Source: Planctomycetota bacterium (GTDB taxonomy: Bacteria > Planctomycetota > Planctomycetia > Pirellulales > JADFKK01). From it: a DNA stretch of 43,425 nt. Positions 15,819 to 26,451 of this stretch are shown piece by piece (the stretch's first letter is position 1; each line of letters starts with the position of its first letter). The notes under the pieces were generated by a model, which was given only the letters and a program-made list of their open reading frames with translations, had not been told where the DNA came from and did not search any database. The DNA lies in assembly GCA_022564995.1 (NCBI GenBank), contig JADFKK010000021.1, forward strand, positions 1-43,425, written 5' to 3'. Both the position numbers and the translations under genes were made by a program.

Positions 15819-17462
15819 CTATCGACTGCGGGCGATGCGGTCGGCTTGTTGACTGCCGTGGGGAACCGCGTCGACGGCGAGGTGGGCGGTGAGAACGCCG
15901 CGCTGCTTGGCTTCATGCAGCAATTCGACGACGTCGGCGTAAGAGCCGCCCAGCGAGACCACGGCGCGGATCACGTCATCAAAGCGACCGGGAACGACTC
16001 GCGTTTGGTCGCGATCACCCGCGCTGATTTTGCTGATGGTAACTTGATCGCCCGGCTTCATGGCGCTGAGGAGAATGCTGCCTCCGGCGTGTAGCAGCAG
16101 CGGCGTGTTGAAGCGTTGTCCGCTTCCGAACACGACGAGTTCCGGCCGGTTGGTGCGTGTCACGTGGATCAACGGCGGTCCTGTGGTTTCAAGCACATGG
16201 TAGCGGAATTGTCCTCGCATGTTGCTGCCGGCGACCAGAAGATCGTTGGGATTCATGAAATGTAGGGCTCGAAATGCGGCGTAGCGAGTTTCGACGCTGG
16301 TGCCGTCGAGCAGTTTGGCCAACGCGTCGTGCGCGGCCAACGCGTCCATGGCGCCTAGTGCCACCAAGGCTCGGGCTCGTAGCGTTGGTTCGTCGCGAGC
16401 GGCCGCGGCCAACGGCGGCACGGCCTCGCTACGATCGAGATACGCCAGCGCTTCGGCCGCGTTGAAGCGGATCTCTCTGTTGGAATCCTTGACGCCTTTT
16501 TTCAACACTTCGACTGCCTCGAGACCGATCGCCTCGAGCCGTAGCGCCGCGGTGTACGAGGTGAGCGGATCGAGCAGTTGTCGCTCCAGCAGGCGCAGCC
16601 GGTTGAGTCGCTCGCCGACGCTCTCGCGGATCGGCATGTTTTGGAGGACGGCGATAAATCGAGGGACATTCATCTTGTAACGGGGATGGACCGACAATTC
16701 GATGAACGTATCGGTTTTTGCCTTGGCCATGCCAACTTGCAGCCCACCACGGGTGCTGTAAAACCGCCGATTGATCGTGTCGCCGATCAATTTACTAAGC
16801 AGGGCGTGTTGCACGCTCGGTTTGAGCACCAAGCCCATCGGTCGAGATTTTGTGACGTAGCCGCCGCCCAAAACTCGGCCACGCTTCAGTGTCTCCAGGT
16901 TAGGATTGCGGCGGTCCGTCGGGTCGGTGAAGATGGGCCCCCGAGCGATGGCCCGCAGCGCTCCTTCGCGCGTTCGCCCGCCCAAAAAGGCTCTTTCCCG
17001 CAATTGAGTTTTCATCATCCAGCCGCCGCGTAGGCTGGTTGTTTTGCTGCCACGGTCAAGCGTCAATTCGATATCGAAACGATCACCTTTTCGCGCGCCT
17101 GGTGGAATGAACCCCCGCGCGATCGCAACCGCTGTATTGGACGAGCGCAGCAATCGGCTGGGCCGCTGGACGCGTCGGCGCTGCATTTCGTCGAGAACGG
17201 CCGAGCGCAGCGCCGAAGGTGGCGGATCGCCGCCCGTTCCGTCCAATTTCGTAATCAACACGGCCGCTTCGACCCGGATGTCGTTGGTCCCGTAGGGAAC
17301 GACCATGTCGCCGACGAGACGCACTTTAGACTCGATGACAGCAATGTCTTCCGGGCTTTGCGAGCGCACCAGCGGCTCGGCGCAGCCTCCCAGGGCCACC
17401 ATGCCAACCAGGAACAATCGTCGGCTGAGCCGACCGAGAAGCGACGACGGATAAGGCTTCAT
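15819..17462 (-). CDS. Lipoprotein with FlgI-like regions and HEAT-like repeats
   Basis: 547 residues. A lipoprotein signal ends in the lipobox LGGC (LFLVGMVALGGCAEP). The region after it (RLVGDMVVPYGTNDIRVEAAVLITKLDGTGGDPP) and a later section (GRVLGGGYVTKSRPMGLVLK, FIPPGARKGDRFDIELTLD) resemble the flagellar P-ring protein FlgI. A middle section (about 310-410, RLEAIGLEAVEVLKKGVKDS...) shows HEAT-like helical repeats. The C-terminus has another beta-rich FlgI-like part. No flagellar gene is nearby, so a non-flagellar envelope role is as likely. The name is by resemblance only. Confidence 0.6.
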   Translation of the reverse strand: MKPYPSSLLGRLSRRLFLVGMVALGGCAEPLVRSQSPEDIAVIESKVRLVGDMVVPYGTNDIRVEAAVLITKLDGTGGDPPPSALRSAVLDEMQRRRVQRPSRLLRSSNTAVAIARGFIPPGARKGDRFDIELTLDRGSKTTSLRGGWMMKTQLRERAFLGGRTREGALRAIARGPIFTDPTDRRNPNLETLKRGRVLGGGYVTKSRPMGLVLKPSVQHALLSKLIGDTINRRFYSTRGGLQVGMAKAKTDTFIELSVHPRYKMNVPRFIAVLQNMPIRESVGERLNRLRLLERQLLDPLTSYTAALRLEAIGLEAVEVLKKGVKDSNREIRFNAAEALAYLDRSEAVPPLAAAARDEPTLRARALVALGAMDALAAHDALAKLLDGTSVETRYAAFRALHFMNPNDLLVAGSNMRGQFRYHVLETTGPPLIHVTRTNRPELVVFGSGQRFNTPLLLHAGGSILLSAMKPGDQVTISKISAGDRDQTRVVPGRFDDVIRAVVSLGGSYADVVELLHEAKQRGVLTAHLAVDAVPHGSQQADRIARSR

Positions 17463-17719
17463 GCCTGTTCACACTCCGTGCTAGATACTCTTTCGGCTCT
17501 CACCACCGGCGCGGAAGCGTCCGTGCTTTCCGCTCTCCTCCGTTGGTTTGATAGTCCGAAAACCCGAATGGGGCCTGCAAGAAAAGACAATCGAAGCGGG
17601 AAGATAGTGATTCCGCCGCGCCGGGTCAAGACGAATTGTCACCACCCGCAAGAAAAGGGTGTGCCGAAAACCGTATCTATTGCCGGGATCGTTTGCATCG
17701 CCCGCCAATTATTATCACA

Positions 17720-18313
17720 TCAATCGGATAGATGTGACTCGCCTGCCCATCGATTTGGCCGGGGAATTCGGTCCGCGGCCGATGTCTGTTTAACGGGCGA
17801 TACAGTAGGGGGCGCGTCGGCCGTTGGAAGAAGCGTTGGAGGCGACCAGGCCGGGCCGGACCACGCTTGACCGGAATGCGCCGGACCGGTCGACGTTCGA
17901 CTGAAATGCGGTGGAGGGACATGCGTTGGACCAGCAAACGCAGATGCTTCGGCGTTACTAATCACCCCGTCCGAGTTCGCATCGCAAGTCATTAATTGAT
18001 CGTTGTAATACGCGTTTTCCGATAATTCGCTCGTGTAAGACAAACCGATCAAGAACGGCACGGCGAAGGAGTGTTCCGACCCATTTCGTTCGCGTGCCGC
18101 ATCGTCGGTCGCTCGCTGCAGAAACGTCTGCTGGGCATACTGCGATTCATACGTAACATGCTGCCTGATTTCATCCTGTCGAACGACGCGATGCTTGGAG
18201 TGTGAAATCAGGCAACCGCCGGACGTCGCCACCAAGGCGAGTCCAACCAGGACGCAAATCGAGCAACGGTAAGCCGGCTCTACGAGACGAGTCTCTCGGG
18301 ACGAGGCCATCAT
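17720..18313 (-). CDS. Small lipoprotein with EF-hand motif and Pro-rich tail
   Basis: 197 residues from ATG 18313 (GGAG about 8 bases upstream; two adjacent ATGs). A lipobox follows the hydrophobic core (GLALVATSGGCLIS). The middle is polar. An EF-hand-type calcium loop, DANSDGVISNAE, lies at about 112-123. The tail is Pro/Ser/Thr-rich and repetitive (GPAHSGQAWSGPAWSPPTL). No family is recognised. The frame is open upstream to 18523, but that extension lacks a signal peptide in the right place. Confidence 0.6.
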   Translation of the reverse strand: MMASSRETRLVEPAYRCSICVLVGLALVATSGGCLISHSKHRVVRQDEIRQHVTYESQYAQQTFLQRATDDAARERNGSEHSFAVPFLIGLSYTSELSENAYYNDQLMTCDANSDGVISNAEASAFAGPTHVPPPHFSRTSTGPAHSGQAWSGPAWSPPTLLPTADAPPTVSPVKQTSAADRIPRPNRWAGESHLSD

Positions 18314-18566
18314 CAGAACTCTCCGGAATCGAGTCGCGGCGGGTATTCTACAGCGCTTTACGATCATCGGCTGAAACAGCGACGAAACTTGAATCATCGG
18401 TTCGCGTAGCGTGAAAACTGCCACGTCCGACCGCCATTCGTTCTGCGGCACAGGTCGGCAGAGAAAAGCGGCCGTGAGCCCATGCGGCAAGACCGTCCGG
18501 CAAGATACGGCCGATTTCGCCAATCCGGAAAATGATGAATCCCACCTGCGAAGTGACGATGTTCGG

Positions 18567-20519
18567 CTACTTTCGGCGGCTCTTTCTCATCGTCGTCCGT
18601 AGCGGCGAATAACGGTAGTAAACTTCGAGCGATAGGGCGGCCAAGGCAGTGGAATAAACGCGTCCGCCGTGGGCGCCCCATTGGGTGTTGGCATCCCAAC
18701 TGCCGGCGAGTGCTCCGCCGCGGCGTTGTCGCGGCAGCAGGGCCCGTTTGAGCGAGACGTTCCAGCGGGTCCAGGCGTCGCCGCCGACTTGGTTCATGGC
18801 CAGCGTGGCGTAATACCAATAGTAGAGATTTGGCCGCTCGGCGCCCGGCGGCATCGTCAACAGATAGTCGGACGCCTCTTTTGTGGCCGCTGCCGACGTG
18901 CCACCGTCGATCAACTGGTGACAAAACAGCGCCTCGGCCGTCATCGCGCGGCTGATCGCTTTGTTGGGCTGATAGCGGGCCAAGCCGCCGCGCTCGCCGG
19001 CCGACACACTCTTCAGGAACCGCCGGATGCCGGTCTTGGTCTGTCGCGGAATCGAGATACCGGCCAACTCCGCGCTCTCGATCACCATCACCTGCCATCC
19101 CAACTGGCTGGTGTCGCCTGGATCACCGGCCTTGTATCGCCAGCCGCCGCTATGCGGGTCTTGGGCACGCAGCGTGTAGTTGACGGCCCGGCGAACGGGC
19201 GCCGCCAGACGTTCGTCTCTGGTCACGGCATACGCCTCGCACAGCGCGAAGGTCGCCATCGCGTGACAGTACATGAACGCGAACGTGCTGGCCCGGCCGC
19301 CGAGATTGCCGTCGCGGGCGTCTTGCGAGCGAAGCAGATACTCCAAGGCCCGCTTAACATGGTCGCGATAATCACCCTCGAGGTGCGTGTGACCCGCTCC
19401 GAGAAACGCCAGCAGGGCCAAGCCGGTGATCGCCGTGTCAGCCCGGGCGCCGGCACCTTTGCGATCTTGTCCGTCGATGCGAGGCTCCCAGCCGGCGCCG
19501 TGCATTCGTGGATCCCAGCGCCCGTCGCGGCTTTGGACCTTGGCGAGCCAATCCAGCGCCGCCCGCACCGCCGCTTCGGTTTCCGCATCGCCGCCGCGAG
19601 TTTTCACAACGCGCCCACGGTCCGGGGCGGTGCGAAGTCGATAGGCATTGGGCAAGGGCCCGTTGTCACCGGCGCGGCGCGACGAGGCGATCTTCGGCGC
19701 GGCGGTCACCATCAACGCGTCTTGGATCGCCTGGTCTGTAGGTGGTGCCGCAGACTTCAGCAGCAATTCGTCGCTCGCGGCCAGCGCTTCGGCCGTGGGT
19801 CGAGTGGCCGGCGATTCGTCGAGACGTTGTTTGAAGGTGTGGCGAGGCGGCAGCTCGCTCTCGGTATCGTTGGAAGCGGCGCTACGAGAAAAACCTGCTG
19901 CGTCGCGACGGACGAGCCGCCGCGGATCTGGCGGCTGTGGCTGCCCGGGCGGCGCGTCGTCGCGACGTTGGGGGCCAACCGTGTCGATCTGTTGGGCGTC
20001 GGTCGATTGCGACTGAGTAGCCGCCGCATCGGCCAACGCTCCGCGCGGCGGCGGACCGGCGGGTTCAAGAAACTGCTCCGCTCGAGACGATGCGCCCGGC
20101 AATTTGATCTCTTCATCGACACGCCGCTCGATGGGTGGGCGATCTGCGAGCGGCCGGAGTTCGACGTGCTGCAGACGCAATTCCGGCGTCTCTGTGGCAA
20201 AGCTCTGCCACGGCCGCGGCTGCTGCGCCTCGACGTTGTCCGGCACGTCTCCGTCATCCTCAATAATCGAAACCTCGACGGTCGGCAGCACGTTTTGCGG
20301 ACCGCTGCCCTGGGCGACGATGACGGTTGTGGCGTAAACGAACAAGATATTATGGGCGAAGATCGACAGAATTCCCCACTTCGCCAGCGGGTGAGAGAGG
20401 TTCCACCTGCTCCGCAGGGCGACGATGAAAACGACGCACCAAACGACCGGCCCAGACCACAACAACACGTTGAGCGACGTTGGGTTTTCGATCAACACCT
20501 GCGGGATGAGGTGAGTCAT
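18567..20519 (-). CDS. Membrane-anchored alpha-toroid (prenyltransferase/terpene-cyclase-like) protein
   Basis: 650 residues. Two transmembrane segments are at about 16-35 (VLLWSGPVVWCVVFIVALR) and 47-67 (WGILSIFAHNILFVYATTVIV). A long disordered Pro/Arg/Asp-rich linker (about 75-300) follows. The C-terminal half is an alpha/alpha-toroid repeat domain with recurring pairs such as AALDWLAKVQSRDGRWDP, RALEYLLRSQD, AVNYTLRAQDPHSGGWRY and LYYWYYATLAMNQVGG. The DxDD motif of true squalene-hopene cyclases is not seen, so this is probably a binding or scaffold member. The start ATG overlaps the exbD stop by ATGA, a strong sign of co-translation. Confidence 0.85.
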   Translation of the reverse strand: MTHLIPQVLIENPTSLNVLLWSGPVVWCVVFIVALRSRWNLSHPLAKWGILSIFAHNILFVYATTVIVAQGSGPQNVLPTVEVSIIEDDGDVPDNVEAQQPRPWQSFATETPELRLQHVELRPLADRPPIERRVDEEIKLPGASSRAEQFLEPAGPPPRGALADAAATQSQSTDAQQIDTVGPQRRDDAPPGQPQPPDPRRLVRRDAAGFSRSAASNDTESELPPRHTFKQRLDESPATRPTAEALAASDELLLKSAAPPTDQAIQDALMVTAAPKIASSRRAGDNGPLPNAYRLRTAPDRGRVVKTRGGDAETEAAVRAALDWLAKVQSRDGRWDPRMHGAGWEPRIDGQDRKGAGARADTAITGLALLAFLGAGHTHLEGDYRDHVKRALEYLLRSQDARDGNLGGRASTFAFMYCHAMATFALCEAYAVTRDERLAAPVRRAVNYTLRAQDPHSGGWRYKAGDPGDTSQLGWQVMVIESAELAGISIPRQTKTGIRRFLKSVSAGERGGLARYQPNKAISRAMTAEALFCHQLIDGGTSAAATKEASDYLLTMPPGAERPNLYYWYYATLAMNQVGGDAWTRWNVSLKRALLPRQRRGGALAGSWDANTQWGAHGGRVYSTALAALSLEVYYRYSPLRTTMRKSRRK

Positions 20520-20941
20520 GGCGATCTCCCGGGTGGAATCACCTTAACGGAAATCCCCAGCTTCGAAACGCCAGCCTGGGTGCAAGCGTTGTAAACTTTG
20601 GCCATCGTTCCGTGCGGCGTCGTTTGATCGCCGCGGATCAAGACGCCGAGATCGCCGTATTGACCGTGTGCCTTGGCGAGCCGCCCGGTGAGCTGTGCGA
20701 CCGTGAGCGGCTCTCGGTCGAGCGTGATGCTGCCATCGGCGTAGACGTTGACGATCTTTCGCTCCGGGGCATCGGTCAGAGCGCCCGCGTCGGCAACCTG
20801 CGGCACTTGCAAACCGATCTTGCGTTCCAATTCGGTGAACTTCGTGCCGACCATGAAGAAGATGATCAGCAGAAACACGATGTCGATCATCGGCGTCAAG
20901 TTCAGCGTCGGCTGCTCGTCGCAATGGGTTTTAAGTGGCAT
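20516..20941 (-). CDS. exbD: ExbD/TolR-type biopolymer transport protein
   Basis: 141 residues from ATG 20941 (GGAG 9-12 bases upstream). The single transmembrane helix with the family aspartate is LTPMIDIVFLLIIFFMVGT; the Asp in PMID is the expected proton-carrying residue. A periplasmic TolR/ExbD fold follows (VLIRGDQTTPHGTMAKVYNACTQAG). It is expected to form an energised motor with the ExbB encoded 79 bases upstream. The longer frame to 21061 is not supported as the start. Confidence 0.92.
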   Translation of the reverse strand: MPLKTHCDEQPTLNLTPMIDIVFLLIIFFMVGTKFTELERKIGLQVPQVADAGALTDAPERKIVNVYADGSITLDREPLTVAQLTGRLAKAHGQYGDLGVLIRGDQTTPHGTMAKVYNACTQAGVSKLGISVKVIPPGRSP

Positions 20942-21020
20942 GGCGTTGGCTCCACGAAATGAGTCTTGAATTCCTGGTTGTCGTTGACTAGTCCGCTTGC
21001 GGATTAGCCCGACCACGTGG

Positions 21021-21815
21021 CTACGCGGCCTTGCGACGCTTGCTGTGTTTCTGCTCATCAATACCCTCGGCGGAAATCAACTCGACGACTTCCTGGCCGA
21101 GGGTGTCGATGTCGATGATTAGCCGGTCGACTCGGCCAATGAAAAACAGGTAGCAAATCAACGCGGGAATGGCGACGACCAATCCGGCGGCGGTGGTGAG
21201 CAGCGCCTGGCTGATGCCCGAGGCCAGCAGTTCCGGTCGGCCCATCGCGTTGGCCGTGGCAATCGAATTGAACGCTTGAATCATGCCCCATACCGTGCCC
21301 AACAGCCCCAGCAGCGGGCTGACGGTCGCCACACCGTTGATCACCCGCAGGTAACGCCTTAATCCGTTGGTCATTCGTTCGCCGGCGTCGATGATGGCCT
21401 GCTCGACCTCGATGGCGGGCCGTCCCCATTTACGAACCGCACCGGCGAACACGTCGGCCACGGGGCTACGATTCTGCCGGCAAAGCTCGAGCGCTTCGTC
21501 TTTGTTCAACTGACCCTCAGTGAGTTGGTGCAAGAATCGCTTGACGAACGGCCGGGGAATCACCCGCCCGCGCCGCAGGCTGACCGCCCGTTCAAACACG
21601 AACACCAACAACACCATCGAACCGACGAGAATCGGCAACAGCAGCGGCCCACCCGCCAAAAGCATGTCCATCAGGCTGGTGACCTGAATCGGCTCGTCGG
21701 CCGTCACGGGGGCGACGCTATTATCTTCTGCCACGGCCGGCAGCGCGACCGCCATGACCATCAGCGCCGAAAGAGCGATGAAAAACCGTCTCGATCCATA
21801 TAGGAACATGGTCAT
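21021..21815 (-). CDS. exbB: ExbB/TolQ/MotA-type proton channel protein
   Basis: 264 residues from ATG 21815 (GAGG 5 bases upstream). The N-terminal hydrophobic segment looks like a cleaved signal ([20 protein letters not shown]), a common planctomycete variant. Three transmembrane segments follow: about 46-66 ([21 protein letters not shown]), then the family core [19 protein letters not shown] and [21 protein letters not shown]. It drives a periplasmic partner with the proton gradient, here probably with the downstream ExbD. Confidence 0.92.
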   Translation of the reverse strand: MTMFLYGSRRFFIALSALMVMAVALPAVAEDNSVAPVTADEPIQVTSLMDMLLAGGPLLLPILVGSMVLLVFVFERAVSLRRGRVIPRPFVKRFLHQLTEGQLNKDEALELCRQNRSPVADVFAGAVRKWGRPAIEVEQAIIDAGERMTNGLRRYLRVINGVATVSPLLGLLGTVWGMIQAFNSIATANAMGRPELLASGISQALLTTAAGLVVAIPALICYLFFIGRVDRLIIDIDTLGQEVVELISAEGIDEQKHSKRRKAA

Positions 21816-21836
21816 AAATTCCTCTGCGTTAGTTTG

Positions 21837-21886
21837 TCGTTGATCGCTCCGCGATCGATACGTTTCGTTCGCGGAGCGAACAACGA
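21837..21886. repeat. Hairpin-forming inverted repeat between TPR gene and exbB
   Basis: The arms TCGTTGATCGCTCCGCGA and TCGCGGAGCGAACAACGA pair at 17 of 18 positions around a 14-base loop. It sits in the 74-base gap between the TPR gene and exbB. It could tune mRNA processing or expression between the two genes, or be a REP-like element. Confidence 0.8.
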
Positions 21887-21889
21887 CTA

Positions 21890-24800
21890 TTAGCGTAGCG
21901 ATTCTGTCGCCCGGTCGGTCTCGCGTTGACGGGCCACGCGCAAGCGACGGTCGACTTCGGGGGTAAATTCGGTTTTGGGATATTTTTCGAGCGCCCGCTG
22001 GTAAAGTTTCATCGCATCGTCCCAGCGGCCGAGCAATTCGTAACACTTGCCGGCTTGCAATAACGAGCCGGCCTGCCAGCGCGGGAAGCCGTAGCGGATA
22101 TCAACCTTGAGATATTCGGCGACGGCCGTGTCGTACTGCTTTTGATGCAAGAAGGTCTCGCCGATCATCCACTGCGCCATGGCGGCCGTTTCGGTGTTCT
22201 TGCCTGCCGACGAGCGGATCACCTGGCGATATTTCTCTCGTGCCTCGGCAAACGCGGCCTCGTTCGCCAGGCAGCGACCGAGTAGATAGTCGACTTCGTA
22301 CCGCCGATTAAACTTGGGAAAGTCGCGGCTGATCTGCTCGGCCGTCTGCTTGGCTTCCGTCCACTTTTTTTGCTGTGCGAAAACTTGCGCCCGACGCAGC
22401 GGAATCATGGCCAGCCAAGCGTCTTGGCGGCCACGGGCTTGCTGCGAAACCTGCTCGAACAACCGGCCGGCCTCCCGATAATGACCTTGGCGATAAGCGG
22501 CTTCGGCGATCCAGTAGTCGGCCGGCAGGCGATATTTTCCGGCCGGAAAATCTTCGATCAGAACAGCAAACGCCGCCTTGGCGCCTTGCCAATCCTGGCG
22601 CTCGACAGCCAATTGCCCGCGCAAGTACAAAGCATTTTCGGCCAGCGCGGCCTTTGGCTTCGCCGCGATGAGTTCTTCCAGCAGCTTCTCGGCCTGCTGC
22701 GTGTCGCGCGCCTGGCCAGCCCGATCGGCCAGTTGGTAGGTTGCATCGGCCCAGAAACGGCTCTTAGGATGTTCCTTGCGCAGCCGCCGCAGCAGCGCAT
22801 CCGCCTGGTCGTGTTGCTCCAGATCGCGCAGCACCCACGACCATTCATACAACACGGCCGCCGCGTGTGGCGCCCCAGCATGGCTCTTCGCCAAACGCGC
22901 GTACAGCACGGCGGCTTCTTTGTCTTGATACAGCCGGTCATGCAGGCGGGCCGCCGCCAGCAGTGCTTGGGCGACGCGGTCGCTCTTCTTGTATTTATCG
23001 ATCACTCGATAATACATGGCCAGCGCCGCGGAATCGCGGTCGAGCTTTTCGAGCATCTGCCCCCGCATTAGGGCCGCTTCCGGCGCCAACGGCGAGTCCG
23101 CGTGGTCGCGAAGTAACTGCTCGAACGTCTCCACGGAGCCTTTCAGATCGTTCATCCGTTGCTGACACCAGGCCTTGCCCGAGGCACCCTTGGCGATGTA
23201 CCGCGGTGGGTTTTCCGCGGCGGTGAGGCGGCTAAATAGCTTCAGCGCCAGGGCGTAGTTACCGGCAGCGAAGGCGGCTTCGCCAAACTGTAGCGTGGTG
23301 GGCAGCAAGATCTCGGGCTGGGCGTTGTCCTGCCGCAATTGCTGGAGAACTTCGCCCGCCTCGAACAATTGGCGTGAGCGGCCGTAACAGATCACCAACA
23401 TCGCCCGAGCGCGATCGGCGGCTGCCGCATCGATGTGGGTATCGACGTGGGTATCGGCGTGGGTATCGGCGTTTTCTTTTAGATAAGCCTTGAGCGGATC
23501 GATGGCTTCCTTGAATCGCCCCGCATGGCGCAGCGCCTCGGCCTGCGCCAACAAAGCGTCGGCCCGAATCGGTCCCTTGCTATCGGCGGAGACGCCCGCA
23601 AGCAGATCCAAACCTTCGCGCGTTTGACCCGCGCCGAGTTTGGCCCGAGCCAGTAGCAGCCGGACGTGCGGCCCGCGCTGATGATTTGCGTTTGCATGGG
23701 CGAACGGTTCGAGCACTGCGGCAGCCTTGGCAAACTGGCGCCGGTCGAGCAGCGATCTCGCGAGCACTTCCTTCGATCGAATCAACAGCGAGCTGGCGGG
23801 AAATCTCGCGCCGAGTGCCTTGACGTTTACCTCGACACGGGCATGATCTCCAGACGCCAGCGCGCTTTGTGCCTTGCCCAGCAGGCAATCGTCGGCCCAA
23901 GGGCCATCGGCGGCGCCCTTTAGCACGCGGTCGAACTGCTCGGTCGCGGCCGTGTGTTCTCCGGCCCGGCGCCAGGCGTCGCCAGCATGAAATCGCATGG
24001 CCGGCACCAATATGTGTCGCGGATGGGCAGCGGCGGCCTCGGCCAGGGCTTGGGCCGCGCCGCGGAAATCGCCCTGCCTTTTTTTCGCCAAGCCGCTTCC
24101 GTAGTGGGCCGCCACGCCGAGTTCCTCGTCGCCCATGAGCGCCGCGAACAACTTGCCCGCCTCGCGCACGCGGTCGAGTTCGAGCAACGCCCAGGCTCGA
24201 TTCAGCGTGGCCCGCTGACGATATGCACTGCGGGAAAACGTCGTGTCAAATGTTGCCAATACCGCGACCGCTTGATCGAATTCGCCCTCGTTGTAATGCA
24301 GCGTCCCCAACAAAAACTGAGCCTTGCCCGCCAGCGGCTGCGCGGGCTGTGCGGCAAGCAAGCCATAGACCTTCTTCGCCTCGTCCGCCTTTCTTTGCGC
24401 CAGCAACGCGCGGGCCGTGCCGATGCGATAATGATCGCGCATCGGGCCGTCGCTGAACTGCGTGAGACCCTGGCGAAAGATTTTCTCCGCCTGCTGGGCC
24501 TGATCGGTTCGCAGCGCCGCATCGCCAAGGTAGGCCAGCACATACGCGTTCCGCCGGTCCTTGGGATACGTGGCAAGAAACAAACCGAGCTGCTTCTTGG
24601 CCGCGTCGAGCTTGCCCGACAGATAAGCCGCCTCGGCAGCCCGAAACCGGGCGGAGGTGACGTATCGATCTTGCGGCGAGCGGCGCACATATTCGACAAA
24701 GTGTTGTTGGGCCTCGTCGAAGCGGCCCAACTGCACGAGCGCCTCACCCAAATAAAATCGGCTTCGCGCCACGCGGCCGTGCTTGGGGAAATCCCGCAGC

Positions 24801-24994
24801 AGCACCTCAAACTCGCGCACCGCCAAGTCCCACCGCTGCTGCGCGTAATGGCCGGCCGCCACGGCATATTGATCTTCGCCGCCGCTGTCATTCGCAACGA
24901 CGCCATCGGCCGCGCTGGCGGCGCGCACCGCGACCGCCAAAATAAGCGCAGCGGCCAGCAATGGCCAACATCGGGCTTTGTACTTCCTGTACAT
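21890..24994 (-). CDS. Large secreted TPR-repeat protein
   Basis: 1034 residues from ATG 24994, chosen because a signal peptide follows ([20 protein letters not shown]); a GTG at 25105 would bury it. Nearly the whole chain is tetratricopeptide repeats, for example [36 protein letters not shown] and [18 protein letters not shown]. The style resembles YbgF/BamD-type envelope TPR proteins. A short [13 protein letters not shown] repeat (plus strand about 23436-23474) interrupts one helix and comes from a 12-base DNA repeat that may vary in number. Its place before exbB/exbD suggests a periplasmic scaffold for the motor complex. Confidence 0.85.
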   Translation of the reverse strand: MYRKYKARCWPLLAAALILAVAVRAASAADGVVANDSGGEDQYAVAAGHYAQQRWDLAVREFEVLLRDFPKHGRVARSRFYLGEALVQLGRFDEAQQHFVEYVRRSPQDRYVTSARFRAAEAAYLSGKLDAAKKQLGLFLATYPKDRRNAYVLAYLGDAALRTDQAQQAEKIFRQGLTQFSDGPMRDHYRIGTARALLAQRKADEAKKVYGLLAAQPAQPLAGKAQFLLGTLHYNEGEFDQAVAVLATFDTTFSRSAYRQRATLNRAWALLELDRVREAGKLFAALMGDEELGVAAHYGSGLAKKRQGDFRGAAQALAEAAAAHPRHILVPAMRFHAGDAWRRAGEHTAATEQFDRVLKGAADGPWADDCLLGKAQSALASGDHARVEVNVKALGARFPASSLLIRSKEVLARSLLDRRQFAKAAAVLEPFAHANANHQRGPHVRLLLARAKLGAGQTREGLDLLAGVSADSKGPIRADALLAQAEALRHAGRFKEAIDPLKAYLKENADTHADTHVDTHIDAAAADRARAMLVICYGRSRQLFEAGEVLQQLRQDNAQPEILLPTTLQFGEAAFAAGNYALALKLFSRLTAAENPPRYIAKGASGKAWCQQRMNDLKGSVETFEQLLRDHADSPLAPEAALMRGQMLEKLDRDSAALAMYYRVIDKYKKSDRVAQALLAAARLHDRLYQDKEAAVLYARLAKSHAGAPHAAAVLYEWSWVLRDLEQHDQADALLRRLRKEHPKSRFWADATYQLADRAGQARDTQQAEKLLEELIAAKPKAALAENALYLRGQLAVERQDWQGAKAAFAVLIEDFPAGKYRLPADYWIAEAAYRQGHYREAGRLFEQVSQQARGRQDAWLAMIPLRRAQVFAQQKKWTEAKQTAEQISRDFPKFNRRYEVDYLLGRCLANEAAFAEAREKYRQVIRSSAGKNTETAAMAQWMIGETFLHQKQYDTAVAEYLKVDIRYGFPRWQAGSLLQAGKCYELLGRWDDAMKLYQRALEKYPKTEFTPEVDRRLRVARQRETDRATESLR

Positions 24995-25242
24995 ACGCAC
25001 CGGGGAGAAAATCGGGTCGATTCCTTTCGCCAATGGCCGCCATGATACCGAGTCCGTGTCCACCCAGGCAAGGTCGACAGGGACAAAACGATGCTTCAGC
25101 GGCACATCCGTGTTATCGACGCGCCCGGCAGCGTTGCGTCAAGCTGGCATCGTTTCGCTTGCTACTTATCCTATTCGCCATATACCCCGCAGATAACCCA
25201 CGTTTTCAGGCTGCGTACTCGGCGGGAGCCCGCGAAACTTAC

Positions 25243-25318
25243 TTTGAGCGGCAAGGCGCTAGCCGCCGGTAATTCAATGTTGCTTTTTCCCGCACAAAAC
25301 CCGCGGCTCACTATCGCT
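25243..25318. repeat. Inverted repeat family A, copy 2 (right arm truncated)
   Basis: GAGCGGCAAGGCGCTAGCCG, then a diverged spacer, then AAACCCGCGGCT. This matches the reverse complement of the copy at 41601-41699. The right arm lacks its last part. Confidence 0.75.
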
Positions 25319-25333
25319 GCGGCCAAAGTAACT

Positions 25334-26416
25334 TTAGAAGAGCCGCCCTTGCCCCGCTGCGTCCCGGGGCGGACGAAACTGCGTGGTGTCGACCGCGGGA
25401 AGCGGTGCGTCGAGGCCGAATTTGGCGGCGAAGGTGTTGAAGGTTTGGCGGATCTGCTCGGCGTAGGCCCCCTCGCCGCGCATCCGGCGGCCCCATTTTG
25501 AATCGCTCAATTTGCCGCCGCGGGTGCTGCGAATCCGCGAGAGAATGCGGTCGCGGGCCAGTGGCAGGTTTTGCTCCAGCCAGGCGGTGAACACCGGCTC
25601 GACGCTCAGCGGCAGCCGCAGCAGGATGGTCGAGGCGGATCGGGCGCCGGCCTCGGCAGCCGCTTTAAGAATCGCCGGAATCTCCTGATCGTTCAGCCCG
25701 GGAATGACCGGGGCAATGATCACGGCGGTCGGCACGCCGGCGGCCGAAAGTTCGCGGATGGTCCGCAGCCGGGCTTGTGGGCTGGCCGTGCGAGGTTCCA
25801 GCTTGCGGGCCAACTCCCCGTCGAGCGTCGTGACGCTGATCAGCACGTGCGTTAGGTTTCGTTCGGCGAGCGGTCGCAGCAGATCGAGATCGCGCAGCAC
25901 CAGCGCGTTTTTGCTGACGATGCCGACCGCTTGATGGGCTTCGAGCATCACTTCCAGGCAGGCGCGAGTGAGGCGAAACCGCCGCTCGGCCGGCTGATAG
26001 CAATCGGTCACGCCGCTCATGGCGATCATCTCACCTTGCCAGGACGGCCGATTCAACTCGTCGCGCAGCAGCCGCGCGGCATCGTGTTTGACGAGGATCT
26101 TCGTCTCGAAATCCAGCCCGGCATTGAAACCCAGTGTTTCGTGACCCGGCCGCGCGTAACAATACGCACAACCGTGTTCGCATCCGCGGTAGGGATTCAA
26201 GCTGTAACGAAACGGCACGTCGGGGCTGTCGTTCTCGCGGATGATCGTCTTCGCCCGATCGGGCAGAAACTCCGTCGGCACCGTGCGGCGCGCTTCAAGC
26301 GGCATCTCATCGACCGCAAGCTGCTCCAAGTCGGCCTCGCAATGGACCCGCTCGAACCGATTGGGTGGCGAGTCCTGTGCGGCGCGTCCGACGATTTTCG
26401 ATTCGCTCGGTGGCAT
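25334..26416 (-). CDS. PA0069-family radical SAM protein
   Basis: 360 residues from ATG 26416; an in-frame GTG at 26425 is an alternative. The 4Fe-4S motif is CEHGCAYC (Cys 79, 83, 86), preceded by SLNPYRG. Further family marks are FETKILVKHDAARLL, MSGVTDCYQPAE and the C-terminal WGRRMRGEGAYAEQIRQTF. The family is related to spore photoproduct lyase-like enzymes but its reaction is not established. It may be co-transcribed with the upstream moaB gene across a family B palindrome. Confidence 0.88.
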   Translation of the reverse strand: MPPSESKIVGRAAQDSPPNRFERVHCEADLEQLAVDEMPLEARRTVPTEFLPDRAKTIIRENDSPDVPFRYSLNPYRGCEHGCAYCYARPGHETLGFNAGLDFETKILVKHDAARLLRDELNRPSWQGEMIAMSGVTDCYQPAERRFRLTRACLEVMLEAHQAVGIVSKNALVLRDLDLLRPLAERNLTHVLISVTTLDGELARKLEPRTASPQARLRTIRELSAAGVPTAVIIAPVIPGLNDQEIPAILKAAAEAGARSASTILLRLPLSVEPVFTAWLEQNLPLARDRILSRIRSTRGGKLSDSKWGRRMRGEGAYAEQIRQTFNTFAAKFGLDAPLPAVDTTQFRPPRDAAGQGRLF

Positions 26417-26451
26417 GTTCTGCACGCGGATGAAAATGGCCCATCTTGTTC

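Noticed and set aside
18669..20594. 641-codon plus-strand frame opposite the toroid gene
   Set aside because: A GC-driven antisense frame; the minus-strand gene has transmembrane segments, toroid repeats and an ATGA link to exbD.
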